DNA of 64,000 bases from Macrotis lagotis (taxonomy: Eukaryota > Chordata > Mammalia > Peramelemorphia > Peramelidae): NCBI RefSeq assembly GCF_037893015.1, contig NC_133658.1, positions 287,685,719 to 287,749,718 on the forward strand. The letters run 5' to 3'. A program made the translations under genes and the position numbers. Shown here in pieces: positions 11,156 to 22,308 of the stretch (its first letter is position 1; the number at the start of each line of letters is the position of its first letter). The notes beneath the pieces are model-generated. The model did no database searches and was not told the origin of the DNA. It worked only from the letters and a program-made list of their open reading frames with translations.

Positions 11156-12509
11156 TGAAATAAATCTTTTAGCAAAAAAAAATACTCATAAAACATCCCA
11201 AGTAAAAGGGAATAACTTTTTTTAGATTATTGTTTCAAATCATCCATGCCACTATTCCTGACCATTTAAATAGATAATCAAGAATTCAGAAAGAGGGGAA
11301 AGAATCTATTAAGTGACAAACACTTTACAAATGTTTGATCTTCACAAATTTGTGTGGTAGGTAGTATTCCCATTTAACTTTTGAGTAAACTGAGTCAGAG
11401 GTTATCTAAGGTAGCACAGCTAGTAAGTGTTTGAAACTTGATTTGAAATCAGATCTTCCTGACTTGAGAGCTCAGGGTTCTGTTTACTGTGCCATCTTCT
11501 TCACTGTTTGCTATATTTGATTATATGAACACTTCTCTAACAATCATTCCTTTTATTGTCTGAATATCCTTGGAAGTCCTATATATTCCAGAAGCTTACC
11601 TTTCTGGTAATGGACTTCTCAGAAGATGGCCTAAAACAGGTTCTTAGGGAAGAATAATGGCTAAAGGTTGAACTCACCTCATTTCACAAAGGGAAGAAGA
11701 GCAACTTATGATAATACAATTAGTGATAGAGTTGAGGAATATTAGACAACATTTGGGGCTTTTCCACCATTCCCTAGTTGCAAAGGGGTCCCCACATATT
11801 ACTCATTAGGTAGATATATCTTTTAAACAAACTTAACTATAAATGTCTTTTCTCCACAACTCCCACCTCCCAATCCTACCCCACAAGTCCCCTTCCTTCT
11901 CTGTTCTTTTCATCTGCATGCAGCCTTGATATTAGTTCTGCTTCGCTGATTCCATAGAAACTAGGGAAAGGGAGCGAAAGACTGGCTCATTGAGATGCAT
12001 TTGGCATGGCTGTATATGGAATCTCAGGTCAATGGTCATCCCCCACGGGTTTGTCGGGGGCCTGGAGTGCAGATCGTCAGGGTTAGCAGAACATGCTAAT
12101 ACTCATGTAGGATGCTCCCTCAGAAACAACTAAAACAATTGACATTCATTTAATTACTGCAAACGAATCAGCCCCTCACAGCACTTTGCATAGTAAAGCC
12201 GTCTAATACCAACCAGCTCCTGAGATGGAAGAAAGAATTAGGTTCTTATAATTGGATCCCTCTGCTTCCAACCCAATTTGGAAACTTTACTGGATTTTAT
12301 TAGCATCCATTTCTGGGCAAAGTGCTGGGGAAGTGACCATCTCTTTACAGATGAAAAAGAACTGGAGACCTGGGGAAACTTACTGCTTTAGAGATATGAA
12401 CAGTCATGATCAAAAATCTAAAACCAAAGGTCTAAATTCTAGATGAATCATGGTTAAATTCATAAGAGTTTTGATTAACAGTAAATTTTGTTATTAAACA
12501 GTAAACATT

Positions 12510-13125
12510 TAATCTCACTTTAGTTCAGACCATCATTACCTCTCACCTGAACTATTGCGGTATCCATTGATAGTCCCTTCAAATTTCTCTCCAATCATTT
12601 TTATAACTGTTGTGGTAATTTTCCTAAAGTAAAGGTTTGATCATATCACTCACTATACTACTCAATAAGGGGACTGTCTTCAATTGTCTTGATCTATATC
12701 TTGCCACTGGACCCAGATGACTCCAGAGGAGAAAGGCTGGTGACTTTGCAATTCACTTGCAAGACATGATAATTTCCTAATAACACAACCACTAATTTAC
12801 TAAACTACTTAATAAACTGTGATTGATTTCCTATTATCTCTAGGTCAAAACCAAACAACTTTTGTTGGCATTTAAAGCTCTTTACAACTTAGTTTTCTCA
12901 CCTTATTAACTCAACTTTGTGCAGCCTATGATCCAGACAAACTGGTCTTGCTATTCCTTTCACATGACATGCCCTCTCCTATTTCTGCTTTTCCACAGAT
13001 TGTCCCTTATGTCTATTCTCTCCTCACCTTTTCTTCAATCCTCAGCTCAGATGTTACCATCAATGAGAGGCCTTTTCAGATCCCCCTAGCTTTTGATGGT
13101 GTCTTCCCCAAAATCTATGTATTTT
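12510..13125 (+). mobile_element. L2-type LINE 3' part, with a SINE remnant inside
   Basis: CACCTGAACTATTGCGGTATCC, TGATTTCCTATTATCTCTAGG and GCATTTAAAGCTCTTTACAAC are L2 3'-half landmarks in order on the plus strand. 12670-12780 is a foreign SINE (TGGACCCAGATGACTCCAGAG...). Confidence 0.7.
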
Positions 13126-13581
13126 TAAAAATAAATTTTGTACTTAAAGGTTCTTTGATTTTATTGATCCAGGAGTTACTTGCTGCAAATGATAACCCAT
13201 CCATACATGCCTATTTTGTACTAAGCTTGCCTATATCTTTCCCCAAATTCTGAATTTTGAAAAAAATGAAAAATTTATTGACAATTTAGAAATCGTGATT
13301 CTCAGAACCCTCCTCTACCCTCATTCTTAGGATGGTGAATTATAAGGGAAGGGCACTCAAGGTCAAGGATTATGTTAAATTTTGTTTCAGTGATTGCTGT
13401 GGTCAAAAACAATTATCAGGCAGTTGGTTTATTAGTTATGTGCCTCTGTGATTAGGTAGACTGGTAATCAGAAAACAGTTTGTTACTGGGACCATTTCTA
13501 GCATGGTAGAACTTGCCAGAGCTTGGACAACAATGGCATAGCTGATGATAGTCCAGAATCACCTCCACACCAATAAAATGC

Positions 13582-13613
<32 letters not shown>

Positions 13614-13670
13614 ACATATATATACATATGCTTTGTATATATATGTATATAACACATACATGCACAAATA
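13582..13670. repeat. (TATC)n followed by TA-rich microsatellite
   Basis: Eight or so TATC units, then alternating TATA/CATA sequence. Confidence 0.92.
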
Positions 13671-13894
13671 CATGTATGCTTGCATGTACACATGATTGCC
13701 CCTAAAAAAAGGTTGATTCCTTGAGGTCCATCATTATTTCTCTTTTTGTTTTTCTACCCTATTCCTCCAGTACCTAGCAAAACTTGTCATATTGTAAGTT
13801 CTTATTGTTCTTTGATCTTGGGAGAACTTTCTAGAACTTGGAAGACTTTGGAAAATTTCTAACACTGTATAACAGAATTGTTCTGCCTTACCTC

Positions 13895-14075
13895 TCCAAA
13901 GTTTTGTTGTGCTTGTTCAGTCGTTTTTCAGTTGTATCTAACTTTTGTGATCTCATCTGGGATTTTCTCGCCAAAGATATTGGAGTGGTTTGCTATTTCC
14001 TTCTCAGGAAGATGAGTCTTCTTGATTCTAAGTCCAGTGCTCTGTCCACTGTACCAGCTAGCTGCTCACCTACCT
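13895..14075 (-). mobile_element. MAR1-type SINE, antisense
   Basis: TTGTTCAGTCGTTTTTCAGTTG..., GTGATCTCATCTGGGATTTTC, GGAGTGGTTTGCTATTTCC, then the reversed head CTCTGTCCACTGTACCAGC. Confidence 0.85.
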
Positions 14076-14429
14076 GTCAGACTACATAGCAAACTTTTAC
14101 ATCAAAAACTGTATTTTCTATTTCATTTTATTATTATCCCTTATAATTCAAGCCTGGTTCTGGGTACATGGTATCAGATACTTAGAGATAGAAAGGCTCT
14201 TTAATGAATACTTTTGGTTTAACTTCTACCTATTATAAGTTTCTGTCAAAAGTTCTAGACTGTTAACATGTAGGATGCCTTTACTTTAGATGGCTTGACT
14301 TTAGAGAGAAGTTTGACAAAGCCTCATGCTCTCCTTGTAGACAATGAGAAAGATGTGAGCTAGATGATTATGCTTTAAGGCAAAATCTGGTTGAAAATTC
14401 ATACTCAAAGAATCAATGGAGTTGAAGTC

Positions 14430-17400
14430 GGTCTCAAAGGTCTCTACTGGAGTGCCTCAAGGATCTGTCCTTGGCTCTGTGACATTTGATATTTTTATCT
14501 TTGGCTTGGATAAAGGCATAGATGACATATCTATGAAATTTGACAATAACACAAAGAATAAAATATATGATGTAAAGATACAAGGGTAGCTAACATGTTA
14601 GATGACAAAGTCATTGTTCAAAAAGACCCTAACAGGCTAGGATATTAGGTCAGATAGAACACTATAATAGGAATAAATGTATAATTTCATAAAATCAACT
14701 GTATTAGTGCAAGTTGGGGGATGGTCTAGAATGAGAGAAATAAACAGTCTGTCATTCTACCAGGATCAGATCATAAGTGTTGTGCTTTGATTATTTCTGA
14801 GTGCCACATTATATGGAAGAGCCTGGTAGTCAAGGTAGCAAAGAAACTGTAGACCATGTTATAGAAAAAACTTTTATGGAAGAAGAGGTAGAGGCACTAG
14901 ATTTGGAGTCAGACCTTAGACAAATCATTTAATTTTCTTGGGCTTCAGTTTCCTTATCTATAAAATGGGAGTATGGGACTAGCTATTCTCTAAGATGCCT
15001 TCCAGCTTTAAACTTAGAGTTACTGAGTCTAGAAAGAGAAGACTGTGGACAGTGTATTTTTTTTAACTTTCTTTTTTTAAAATTTTATTTTTAAAGATTT
15101 TATTTGAGTTTTATAATTTTTCTCCCAATCTCACCTCCCTCCCCCCACCCCCCAATGGAAGGCAATCTGTCAGTCTCTATCTTGTTTCCATGTTGTACAT
15201 TGATCCAAAATGAGTGTGTTGAGAGAGAAATCATATTGTAGGGTTCTGGTTTTTAATCCACTCTGCTATTCGCTTGCATTTTAAGAGAGAGTTTATCCCA
15301 TTCACATTCAAAGTTATAATTATTAATTCTTTATTGCCCTCCATGTTATCTTCCCTCTATTTGTATTTTTCCCCCTTTCCCCCCCTTATCTGTATTCCCC
15401 AGGATTTTGTTTCTGAATATCACCCCCTTCAGTGTGTTTGCCCTCCTATATCACTCCCTCCCCTTTCTTTCCCTTTTTCCCTTTTCCCTTCCCTTCCTTT
15501 TGTTAGTTCCCCTTATTCCCCCTCCCCCTCCATTTCTCCATCCCCTTTTCCCCTTTTAATACTTGAAAGATTAGATGTTTTTTAAGTTAACTGAGTATGT
15601 GTAAGTTGACTTTAAGCCAAGTCTGATGAGAAGAAGATTCAGGTTTTTCTCATCTCCTCCCTTCTTCCCCTCTATTACCATAGGTATTTTGTACCTCTTA
15701 ATGTAATGAAATTTACCCCATTCAATCCCCTCCCTCTTCCCATCTCCTTCCTGTCCCCCTTTTTAAGGAGGTAGTGTTTTAAAAAATCATTCTATCTGAG
15801 TCATAGAAAATTCTGAATATCTGTCACTTCTAGCTAAGTACATTCTATCTAATAGAGTTAAAATTCTTGAGAGTAATATATTAGAGTCTTTCTCCCAAAT
15901 GGGCTTAAAGCCAGTTACATCCCATTGGATAGCAGTCTCATGGATAGGTCATGAATGTCCATCACTTCTGGCTAGGTATATTCTCTCTGTTAGAGTTACA
16001 ATTCTCAAGATTTATGAGGATCTTTTCCCCCATGCTGGAATATAGCCAATTTCAACTTGTTGGATAGCAGTTTTTTTTTCTTTTACCACCCTCCCCTTTT
16101 TATTTTTTTACCTTTTCATGTGTCTCTTGAATCTCCTGTTTGATATTCAGATTTTCTATTTAGCTCTGGTCTTTTCATCAGGAATTTTTGGAATTCTTCC
16201 ATTTTGCTAAATGTCCATCTTTTTCCCCCTGGAAGAGAAGGCTCAGCTTTGCAGGATAGTGGATTCTTGGCTGCATTCCAAGCTCCCTTGCTCTTTGAAA
16301 TATCTTGTTCAGCCCCTTTGATCCCTTAATGTTGATGCAGCCAGGTCCTGTGTAATCCTTACTGTGACTCCTTGATATTTAAATTGTTTCTTTCTGGCTG
16401 CTTGCAGGATTTTCTCTTTCATCTGATAGTTCTGGAATTTGGTCACAACATTCCTTGGCGTTTTCATTTTAGGATCTTTTCTGGAAGGGATCAATGTATT
16501 CTTTCAGTAACTACTTTGCCCTCTGGTTCCATGATATCAGGGCAATTTTCCATCACTAGATCCTGTATATTAAGTCCAGGCTTTTTTTTCCTCTTCAATG
16601 TTTTCAGGAAGTCCAATAATTTTCAGGTTGCCCCTTCTTGACCTATCTTTGAGGTCAGTGGTTTTGCTGATGGGGTATTTTATATTTTCTTCTATTTTTT
16701 TCTATTTTTTGATTTTGTTTGACAGGCTGTTGCTGTCTCATGAAGTCATTAGTTTCTGCAGACTCCATTCTTTTTTTTAGGGAGGAGTTTTCTTCATTAA
16801 CCTTTTGCAATTCCTTTTCCAATTGGTTGAGTCTACTTTTTTCTATTTGACTTATTGAGGTTTTGAGAGAATTATTTTCTTTTTGCATTTGCCCAATTGA
16901 GGATCTGAGAGATTTATTCTCATTTTGTATTTGTCCAATTGTATTTTCTAAGGATTTGTTTTCTTGTTGTAAGGTATTACTCTTTTCTTGGGTTTCTTTT
17001 GCCAAATTTTCCAATTTATTTTTAAACTCCTTCCTTATTTCTTCAAGGGAGTCTTTCTGTACTGGAGACCAGATCATATTCTCCTCAAAGGTTCTAGGTC
17101 TCTCTGAGTTAGGCTCCTTTCCTTCCAAGAATTTTTCTGTGGATCCACCTTTCTGCTGACCCTTTTTCATTTTGCTAAGACCTTGAGTTGGGGAGGGGCT
17201 GGTTCACAGGGGCTTGGTGTTGGGATCACTAGAGGCTTTACTCACTGAGTGTAATTTCTCTGGCTGGCCAGTAGGAGGTGCTGGTTGCTTTCTCTGGTGT
17301 GTCTGTGACCTTGATTGAGGCCTTCTCCTTTAGTTTGAAGGGAGGGGCTATTGAATCCTTTTGCCTTCAATCAATGATGGGCTTTACCCTGGGGTGAGGT

Positions 17401-18110
17401 CATTCCTCTCCCTATTATCAGCTGAGCTGGTTCTTCTGCTCATACACCTTTGCCTGAGGCAGAAATAGTCTGAAGTTGTTTGTTCTGGGAAGAGGCCTCA
17501 GCTGCAATGGAGGCGTGGACTTGGAGTTCCTCAGACCAGAGGAGCCCAGGGATGGTGTCCAAAGCTCTCCTGCACCAGAACTCTCCCCCTAGCCCTGTCA
17601 GCAAATTCCAGAGGGTCAACACCAGTGCCTCTGCTCCCTAGTTGATTCAAACCTCGAAGTCTAGCCCTACCGCTGATCCATCTCTCGGGCCCTCAGACTC
17701 CCTGGCTCCAATTCAGCCACTAATCTGGCTGATCCTGGGCTGATCTGCCCTCTGAGCCCAGACTCACCCACCCGAACTCACCCAAAGCTACAGAAGACAA
17801 ATCCTGAGGTAGATGTTCTTTTTCCTGGCTTTTCTTTCTGGGTTTTGTGGATCAGATTTCTGTTAAGAGGTTTGTTTCATATAATAGATGGGGAAAGATC
17901 AGGAGACTTTAGAACTGTGCCTGTCCTCTCCGCCATCTTGGCTGGAAGTTGGACAGTGTGTTTTAAGGGACATCCAGAAGGAGAACTGAATTTGTTCTGT
18001 TTGATTCACCAGGGCAGAACTGTAACAATGAGCAGAACTTGTAGAGGCAGATTGAAGCTTGATCTAAAGGAAAAACTTACCAAGAACTGCTTAGGAGAAT
18101 AAGATACTTA
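14430..18110 (+). mobile_element. CR1/L3-type LINE remnant, split by younger insertions
   Basis: 14440-14860 reads like a CR1/L3 reverse transcriptase (VPQGSVLGS.TFDIFI..LD, then a degraded FADDT region). 17966-18110 matches the 3' part of the same family (...LNLFCLIHQGRTVTMSRTCRGRLKLDLKEKL). The two parts are co-linear and separated by a MIR-like SINE (about 14876-15040) and the L1 at 15061-17949. Very old, full of stops. Confidence 0.75.
15061..17949 (-). mobile_element. L1 LINE, 5'-complete but lacking nearly all of ORF2
   Basis: Read on the minus strand: a 5' end CTTCCAGCCAAGATGGCGGAG at 17949, a 5' UTR of about 780 bp, ORF1 starting MKKGQQKGGSTEKF at 17170 with a long coiled coil of IGQIQNENKSLRS-type heptads, then the RNA-binding part (NVVTKFQNYQMKEKILQAAR...RITQDLAAS) to a stop at 16116. 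A long A/G-rich inter-ORF spacer of about 780 bp follows, then the first codons of ORF2 (ITLNVNGINSLLKCKRIAEW, the endonuclease start) near 15335-15250. At about 15240 it jumps straight to the L1 3' UTR (ATGATTTCTCTC...). ORF1 is broken by at least one frameshift. Flanked by 15-bp repeats TGGACAGTGTRTTTT (15046-15060, 17950-17964). Confidence 0.9.
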
Positions 18111-19215
18111 AAGAAGTATTAGTTTTGCCCTGCTCCCCAATCCCCCCCTCCCATAAAAAAAGTCTCAGGGGAAACTGAAAGATCATCTATCAAAAATATG
18201 GTTGGAGAGATTCTTAGGTGTTGGTTATGTGTGGGTCAAATGCTACTTAAATAAATTTTGGAGATCTCTCAAGGTATGAAGAGAAAGCTTTATTCAGAGA
18301 TTGAGGCAAAAGCAAAAGGCCCTAGAATCACATTTATCCTAACTCGATTCCGGCCCCTCCCCCCACTGACCCACCCTTGTTAATGAGGAATGTGGTTTTA
18401 CAATCTAGACTGGCAAACTAATCTAGGGAAAAGAGCATAAAATTCAAACCGAAACCAGATTATCTCTTCAACCCCAGGAATTGAATGGTCCTCTGGACTT
18501 CAACAGATAGGGTGGGGTTGACTCTTTACCAATATCCCAGAGATTGCTTTGTCAAGGGAGGAGGGGCACATATTTAACTATTCTCCAATCTATAATATTC
18601 TACTGAAGAAATCTCAGACTTTATCCCACTCAGACTAGGTGATCTCTGAAATCTTTCCATCACTAAGATTCTGTGATTTACCTGAAAATGTAGCTTTGCC
18701 TCCTTTTTAAGCCATTAGTGAACCAACATTCTTTTTTTTTCTCATCACAAGATCTAATGATAATCAAAAGAACATCACCAGTATCAGTTTACGTGAAAAA
18801 TCCAGGACACTGAAGCAGAACCAGGATCACTTTGTGATGCACCTGAGCATTAGAGTGATGATACAGTTAAACTATCACAGGTTTGTTGTTGGTGAGGAAA
18901 GTGTTTTGAACCATAAAAAAATCATTAGATTTGGGGTGTAGCTAAGGGATAGTCATATACTTGATGGTCCTCCCCCTCCCCATCAGAGGCCACTTTTTGG
19001 TTTCAAGTTCCATTATGTGGAAAGCAACCATAGTGATCTTAAATGAGATATGAGATGTTTAGTCTGAAAACAGGGCAGCTGGGTAGCATAGAGAGCTGGA
19101 CCTGGAGTCAGGAAGACTCATCTTCATTCTTTGGGTTTAATTTTATTATTTCTTGATTTCTCATGTCATTAGCTTCCCTTTACTTAATTCTAATTAATTT
19201 TTAAGGAATTATTTT

Positions 19216-19370
19216 ACTTTTTTTTAGGTTTTTGCAAGGCAAATGGGGTTAAGTGGCTTGCCCAAGGCCACACAGCTAGGTAATTATTAAGTGTCTGAGG
19301 TTGGATTTGAACCCAGGTACTCCTGACTCCAGGGTCAGTGCTTTATCCACTGTGCCACCTAGCCGCCCCC
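19216..19370 (-). mobile_element. tRNA-derived SINE, antisense
   Basis: Starts with the reversed tail (TTTTTTTTAGGTTTTTGCAAGG) and ends CCACCTAGCCGCCCCC. Flanked by AGGAATTATTTT (19204-19215, 19371-19382), inside an old L1 ORF1. Confidence 0.93.
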
Positions 19371-19849
19371 AGGAATTATTTTCTTTAATGAATTTTTGAC
19401 TTATTTGGCTACTCTGCTTTTTAAGGCATTCTTTTTCTCATTGACTTTTTGTACCTCTTTCACCATTTGACCTAGTCTACTTTGTAAGGCGGTCTTTTCT
19501 TCAGTACTTTCTTTTGTCTCCCTTATCAAATTCATTGACTCATTTTTCATGATTTTTTTGCATCTTTCTCTTTCAAAATTTTCTTTTACAACTTGATTTT
19601 TAAAATACTTTTTGAGCCCTTTCAATGGCCTGAAGCCTATTCACATTCTTCTTGGGAGTTTTGTGTAGTGTTTTGACTTCTGTGTTTTGATCCTCCTTGT
19701 ACTTTAGTAACTTATGATCAGAATTTTTTTTATTGTTTGAAACAAGTCTATTTCTTGATTTTTAACTCTGCTAAAGCGGGGCTCTGTTTTCAGGGTGAGG
19801 GTGATGCAGAGAATTATGAATGTAGCTTTAGTGCTATTAAAATGTTAAT

Positions 19850-20480
19850 TGTGGAGGGCGGTTTGTTCCTGAGATGCAAAATGACCCTGTTGATTGTGTC
19901 CTGTCTCCCCTTGACCCTGTCATTTTGTATCTTGTCCCCCATTTTCCCCTTCACTTAACCTTGAGACAGGAAGGACCAGCATGACGCTGCTGTGACCAGA
20001 AATGACATGTTGAATTTAGAGGTTTGTGCACCTTGGGACAGGAAGGGACCTGTATGTAGTCTGTCATTGGAAGATACCCAGCCCAAGGTGTAAGATCATT
20101 CTCCAAGCACCACTCCTTGCCCAACCTACCACAGAAGAGAATTTAACAGGAAGCACCAGAGCTTCTTCTCTTTTTTCCTTCTTCTTTAACTACAGCAGGA
20201 TAGGTTTTTCTCACCCTTTCTTAAGCCACTTGGAGCACCATGGGCCTCCTCCATGCCTCATGGCTGCCTGCTTCTCTCTCTCTCTCTCTCTTTCACTCAA
20301 ACTTCACTTAGCCTATTAAAGTGGTTGCCACCTTTCTCGGAGTTTTAATCTGTATATTTGTAATAATTTGCTATAATAAAATCCTGAGAATTTTAAGAAA
20401 GCGTGCAAATTCCTTGGCCTTTTCAGTGGCTTTAAATCTTGTCTTGTCTCTAAATCTTTAGTAATTGGCAACAAGGTGGG
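19850..20480 (+). mobile_element. Candidate solo LTR of an endogenous retrovirus (fossil)
   Basis: A block of about 600 bp that interrupts the L1 5' UTR and does not resemble it. It has a polypyrimidine stretch, a (TC)n run at 20273-20293, an AATAAA at about 20376-20381 and a following U5-like tail. Ends are approximate and no internal coding region accompanies it. The family was not recognised; it could be another repeat class. Confidence 0.3.
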
Positions 20481-20559
20481 GGGGTTGCATTGTCTCCATC
20501 ATCAGTTTTCAGAGACACTTCTAGGAATTCATAAATTTTCAGTTCTTCCAAGGTGGCAT

Positions 20560-20701
20560 TTTTTTTTTAGGTTTTTGCAAGACAATGGGGCTAAGTGGCT
20601 TGCCCAAGGCCACAGGGCTAGGTAATTATTAAGTGTCTGAGATCGGATTTGAACCCAGGTACTCCTGACTCCCAGGGCCAGTGCACCACCTAGACACCCC
20701 G
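20560..20701 (-). mobile_element. tRNA-derived SINE, antisense, with a small internal deletion
   Basis: Flanked by AAGGTGGCAT (20550-20559, 20702-20711). The stretch normally reading CTTTATCCACTGTG near the head is missing. Confidence 0.9.
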
Positions 20702-21339
20702 AAGGTGGCATAATCTAAGAAGTGTGTATACTACTCTTTTGGTCTGTGAGTAACCTTAAGCACTATAGCAAGTGTCCCTGTCTCACATCTGGGGTTCGAG
20801 TCTTCCTCCTTGCTCTAGGTCTGCCACCCAGGACTTAAGACTTGGATCAGAGTACTGGCAAAACAAGAGAGTCCTGCCTGACTCAGGAAGCCCTGTAATC
20901 TTCTGACCAATTGTTTGGCACCATTTTATTTGAGAGCTAAAGAAGCAGCTGCCATAACTCCTGCTGATTCAATGGCTCCTAAGACCTGTTCCTAGTTTCC
21001 TGGGGCTGTAGCTGTGCTCCTGACAGACCTTTCTTGCTGAACTTCTAAATTGTCTTTGAATGGAAAATTATTTCTCCCTGCTCTTTTGTGGGTTCCGATG
21101 GTCCAGGAATTGTTTTATGGCATTTTAAAGATGTGTTTGGAGTGGTTTCATGGAGAACTCAGGTGAGTTACTACCCTTTCTCAGCCATTTTGGCTTTCTC
21201 CAAGTCTCATCTCTGTGAGTTCACTTACTTAGTTCTCGGGCAAATCATTTAACCCCATTTTATAAACCACTCCAGTATCAGCAAAAGCAAACACCAACAG
21301 AGTATTAGTGTATTTGTTTTTTAACAGCAGCTCATAATA

Positions 21340-21605
21340 TATGAGCAATTTATATAGTGTTCTAAGGTTTTTAAAGCATTTATTTAGATTATATTATCTC
21401 TTTTGATCCTCACAACAGCTTTGAGGTAGGTATGGTTAATATCTCCATTTTACAGTTGAGGAAACTGAGGCAGGCAGAGATTAAAATGGTCCACCCAGAT
21501 TGATAGCTAGGAGTAATTGTTTGAGGTCAGATTTGAATTTAGGCTTTTTTTTTTTTTTTTTTTTTTTTTACTTTAGAGCTAGCACTCTATCCACTGTGAG
21601 ATCTA
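21340..21605 (-). mobile_element. MIR/CORE-type SINE, antisense, with a long T run
   Basis: TTTGATCCTCACAACAGCTTTGAGG, CCATTTTACAGTTGAGGAAACTGAGG, then a T run of about 23 (21546-21568) where the body normally continues to GCACTCTATCCACTGTG. Other antisense copies are at about 2080-2240, 9340-9530, 11310-11510, 23800-23970, 28100-28280 and 63650-63840. Confidence 0.75.
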
Positions 21606-21896
21606 TCTAGGTCATCAGCTAGTCAAGCTATAAGCAGATCCTAGATTTTCATCGAAGATGAAAATTTCATGCATCCCCTTTTCTTTCCTCCCCAAATGAA
21701 ATGAAGATTGAAAGCAAAAATATCACTGTTTTGTGTGAGGGCAGGGTGGGGAACCTCCAAGTAGTTTTAAAGCACATAAATTTGTCTCTCAGCTGCAATC
21801 ACATAGACAATCCATGACCAAGCCACAAAATACTATTTTAGTGTTCTATCTTCTAAGATTCAACATGAATGTTCTCTATATATCTGTATCAAGATA

Positions 21897-22056
21897 TCTA
21901 GATGTATATACATACATATAGATGTTATTTCCAAGTTTTTCAGTTTTTTGATACTACTTTATACATGCAAATATGCGTACACATATACAAAAATTTCAGA
22001 GATGCATTTATCTACATATATGTATGTGCATATATATATACATATATAATATATAT

Positions 22057-22091
<35 letters not shown>

Positions 22092-22095
22092 TTAA
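21897..22095. repeat. TA-rich microsatellite
   Basis: TACATATA-type repeat merging into (TA)n at about 22028-22092; explains the isoleucine/tyrosine-rich frame over it. Confidence 0.92.
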
Positions 22096-22155
22096 ATTCT
22101 CTGGAGATGATTGGGACTTTTTTCACCATTGAATCCTTAGAAAATGCCTTGGATT

Positions 22156-22308
22156 GGGGCAGCTAGGTGGCACAGTGGATAGAGTACTGGCCTTGGAGTC
22201 AGGAGTACCTGAGTTTAAATCCGGCCTCAGACACTTAATACTTACCTAGCCATGTGGACTTGGGCAAGCCACTTAACCCCATTGCCTTAGAAAATCTTAA
22301 AAAAAAAA
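22156..22308 (+). mobile_element. tRNA-derived SINE, full length
   Basis: Flanked by GAAAATGCCTTGGATT (22140-22155) and GAGAATGTCTTGGATT (from about 22310). Directly follows a TA-rich microsatellite region. Confidence 0.92.

Larger units (their letters stand above)
19120..21215 (-). mobile_element. Old L1 5' end: 5' UTR and ORF1 coiled coil, interrupted
   Basis: On the minus strand the element starts near 21215 at GGAGAAAGCCAAAATGGCTGAG and continues through L1 5' UTR-like text (TTCCATTCAAAGACAATTTAGAAG) to a coiled-coil ORF1 piece at 19625-19401 (KESTEEKTALQSRLGQMVKEVQKVNEKKNALKSR). It is interrupted by tRNA-type SINEs (19216-19370, 20560-20701) and by an unrelated block at about 19850-20480. 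ORF2 is absent. Confidence 0.65.

Noticed and set aside
16655-17170. 171-codon coiled-coil open frame that might be a host gene
   Set aside because: It is L1 ORF1: it sits in the right place behind an L1 5' UTR, ends in L1 ORF1 RNA-binding text in another frame, and the whole unit has target duplications.
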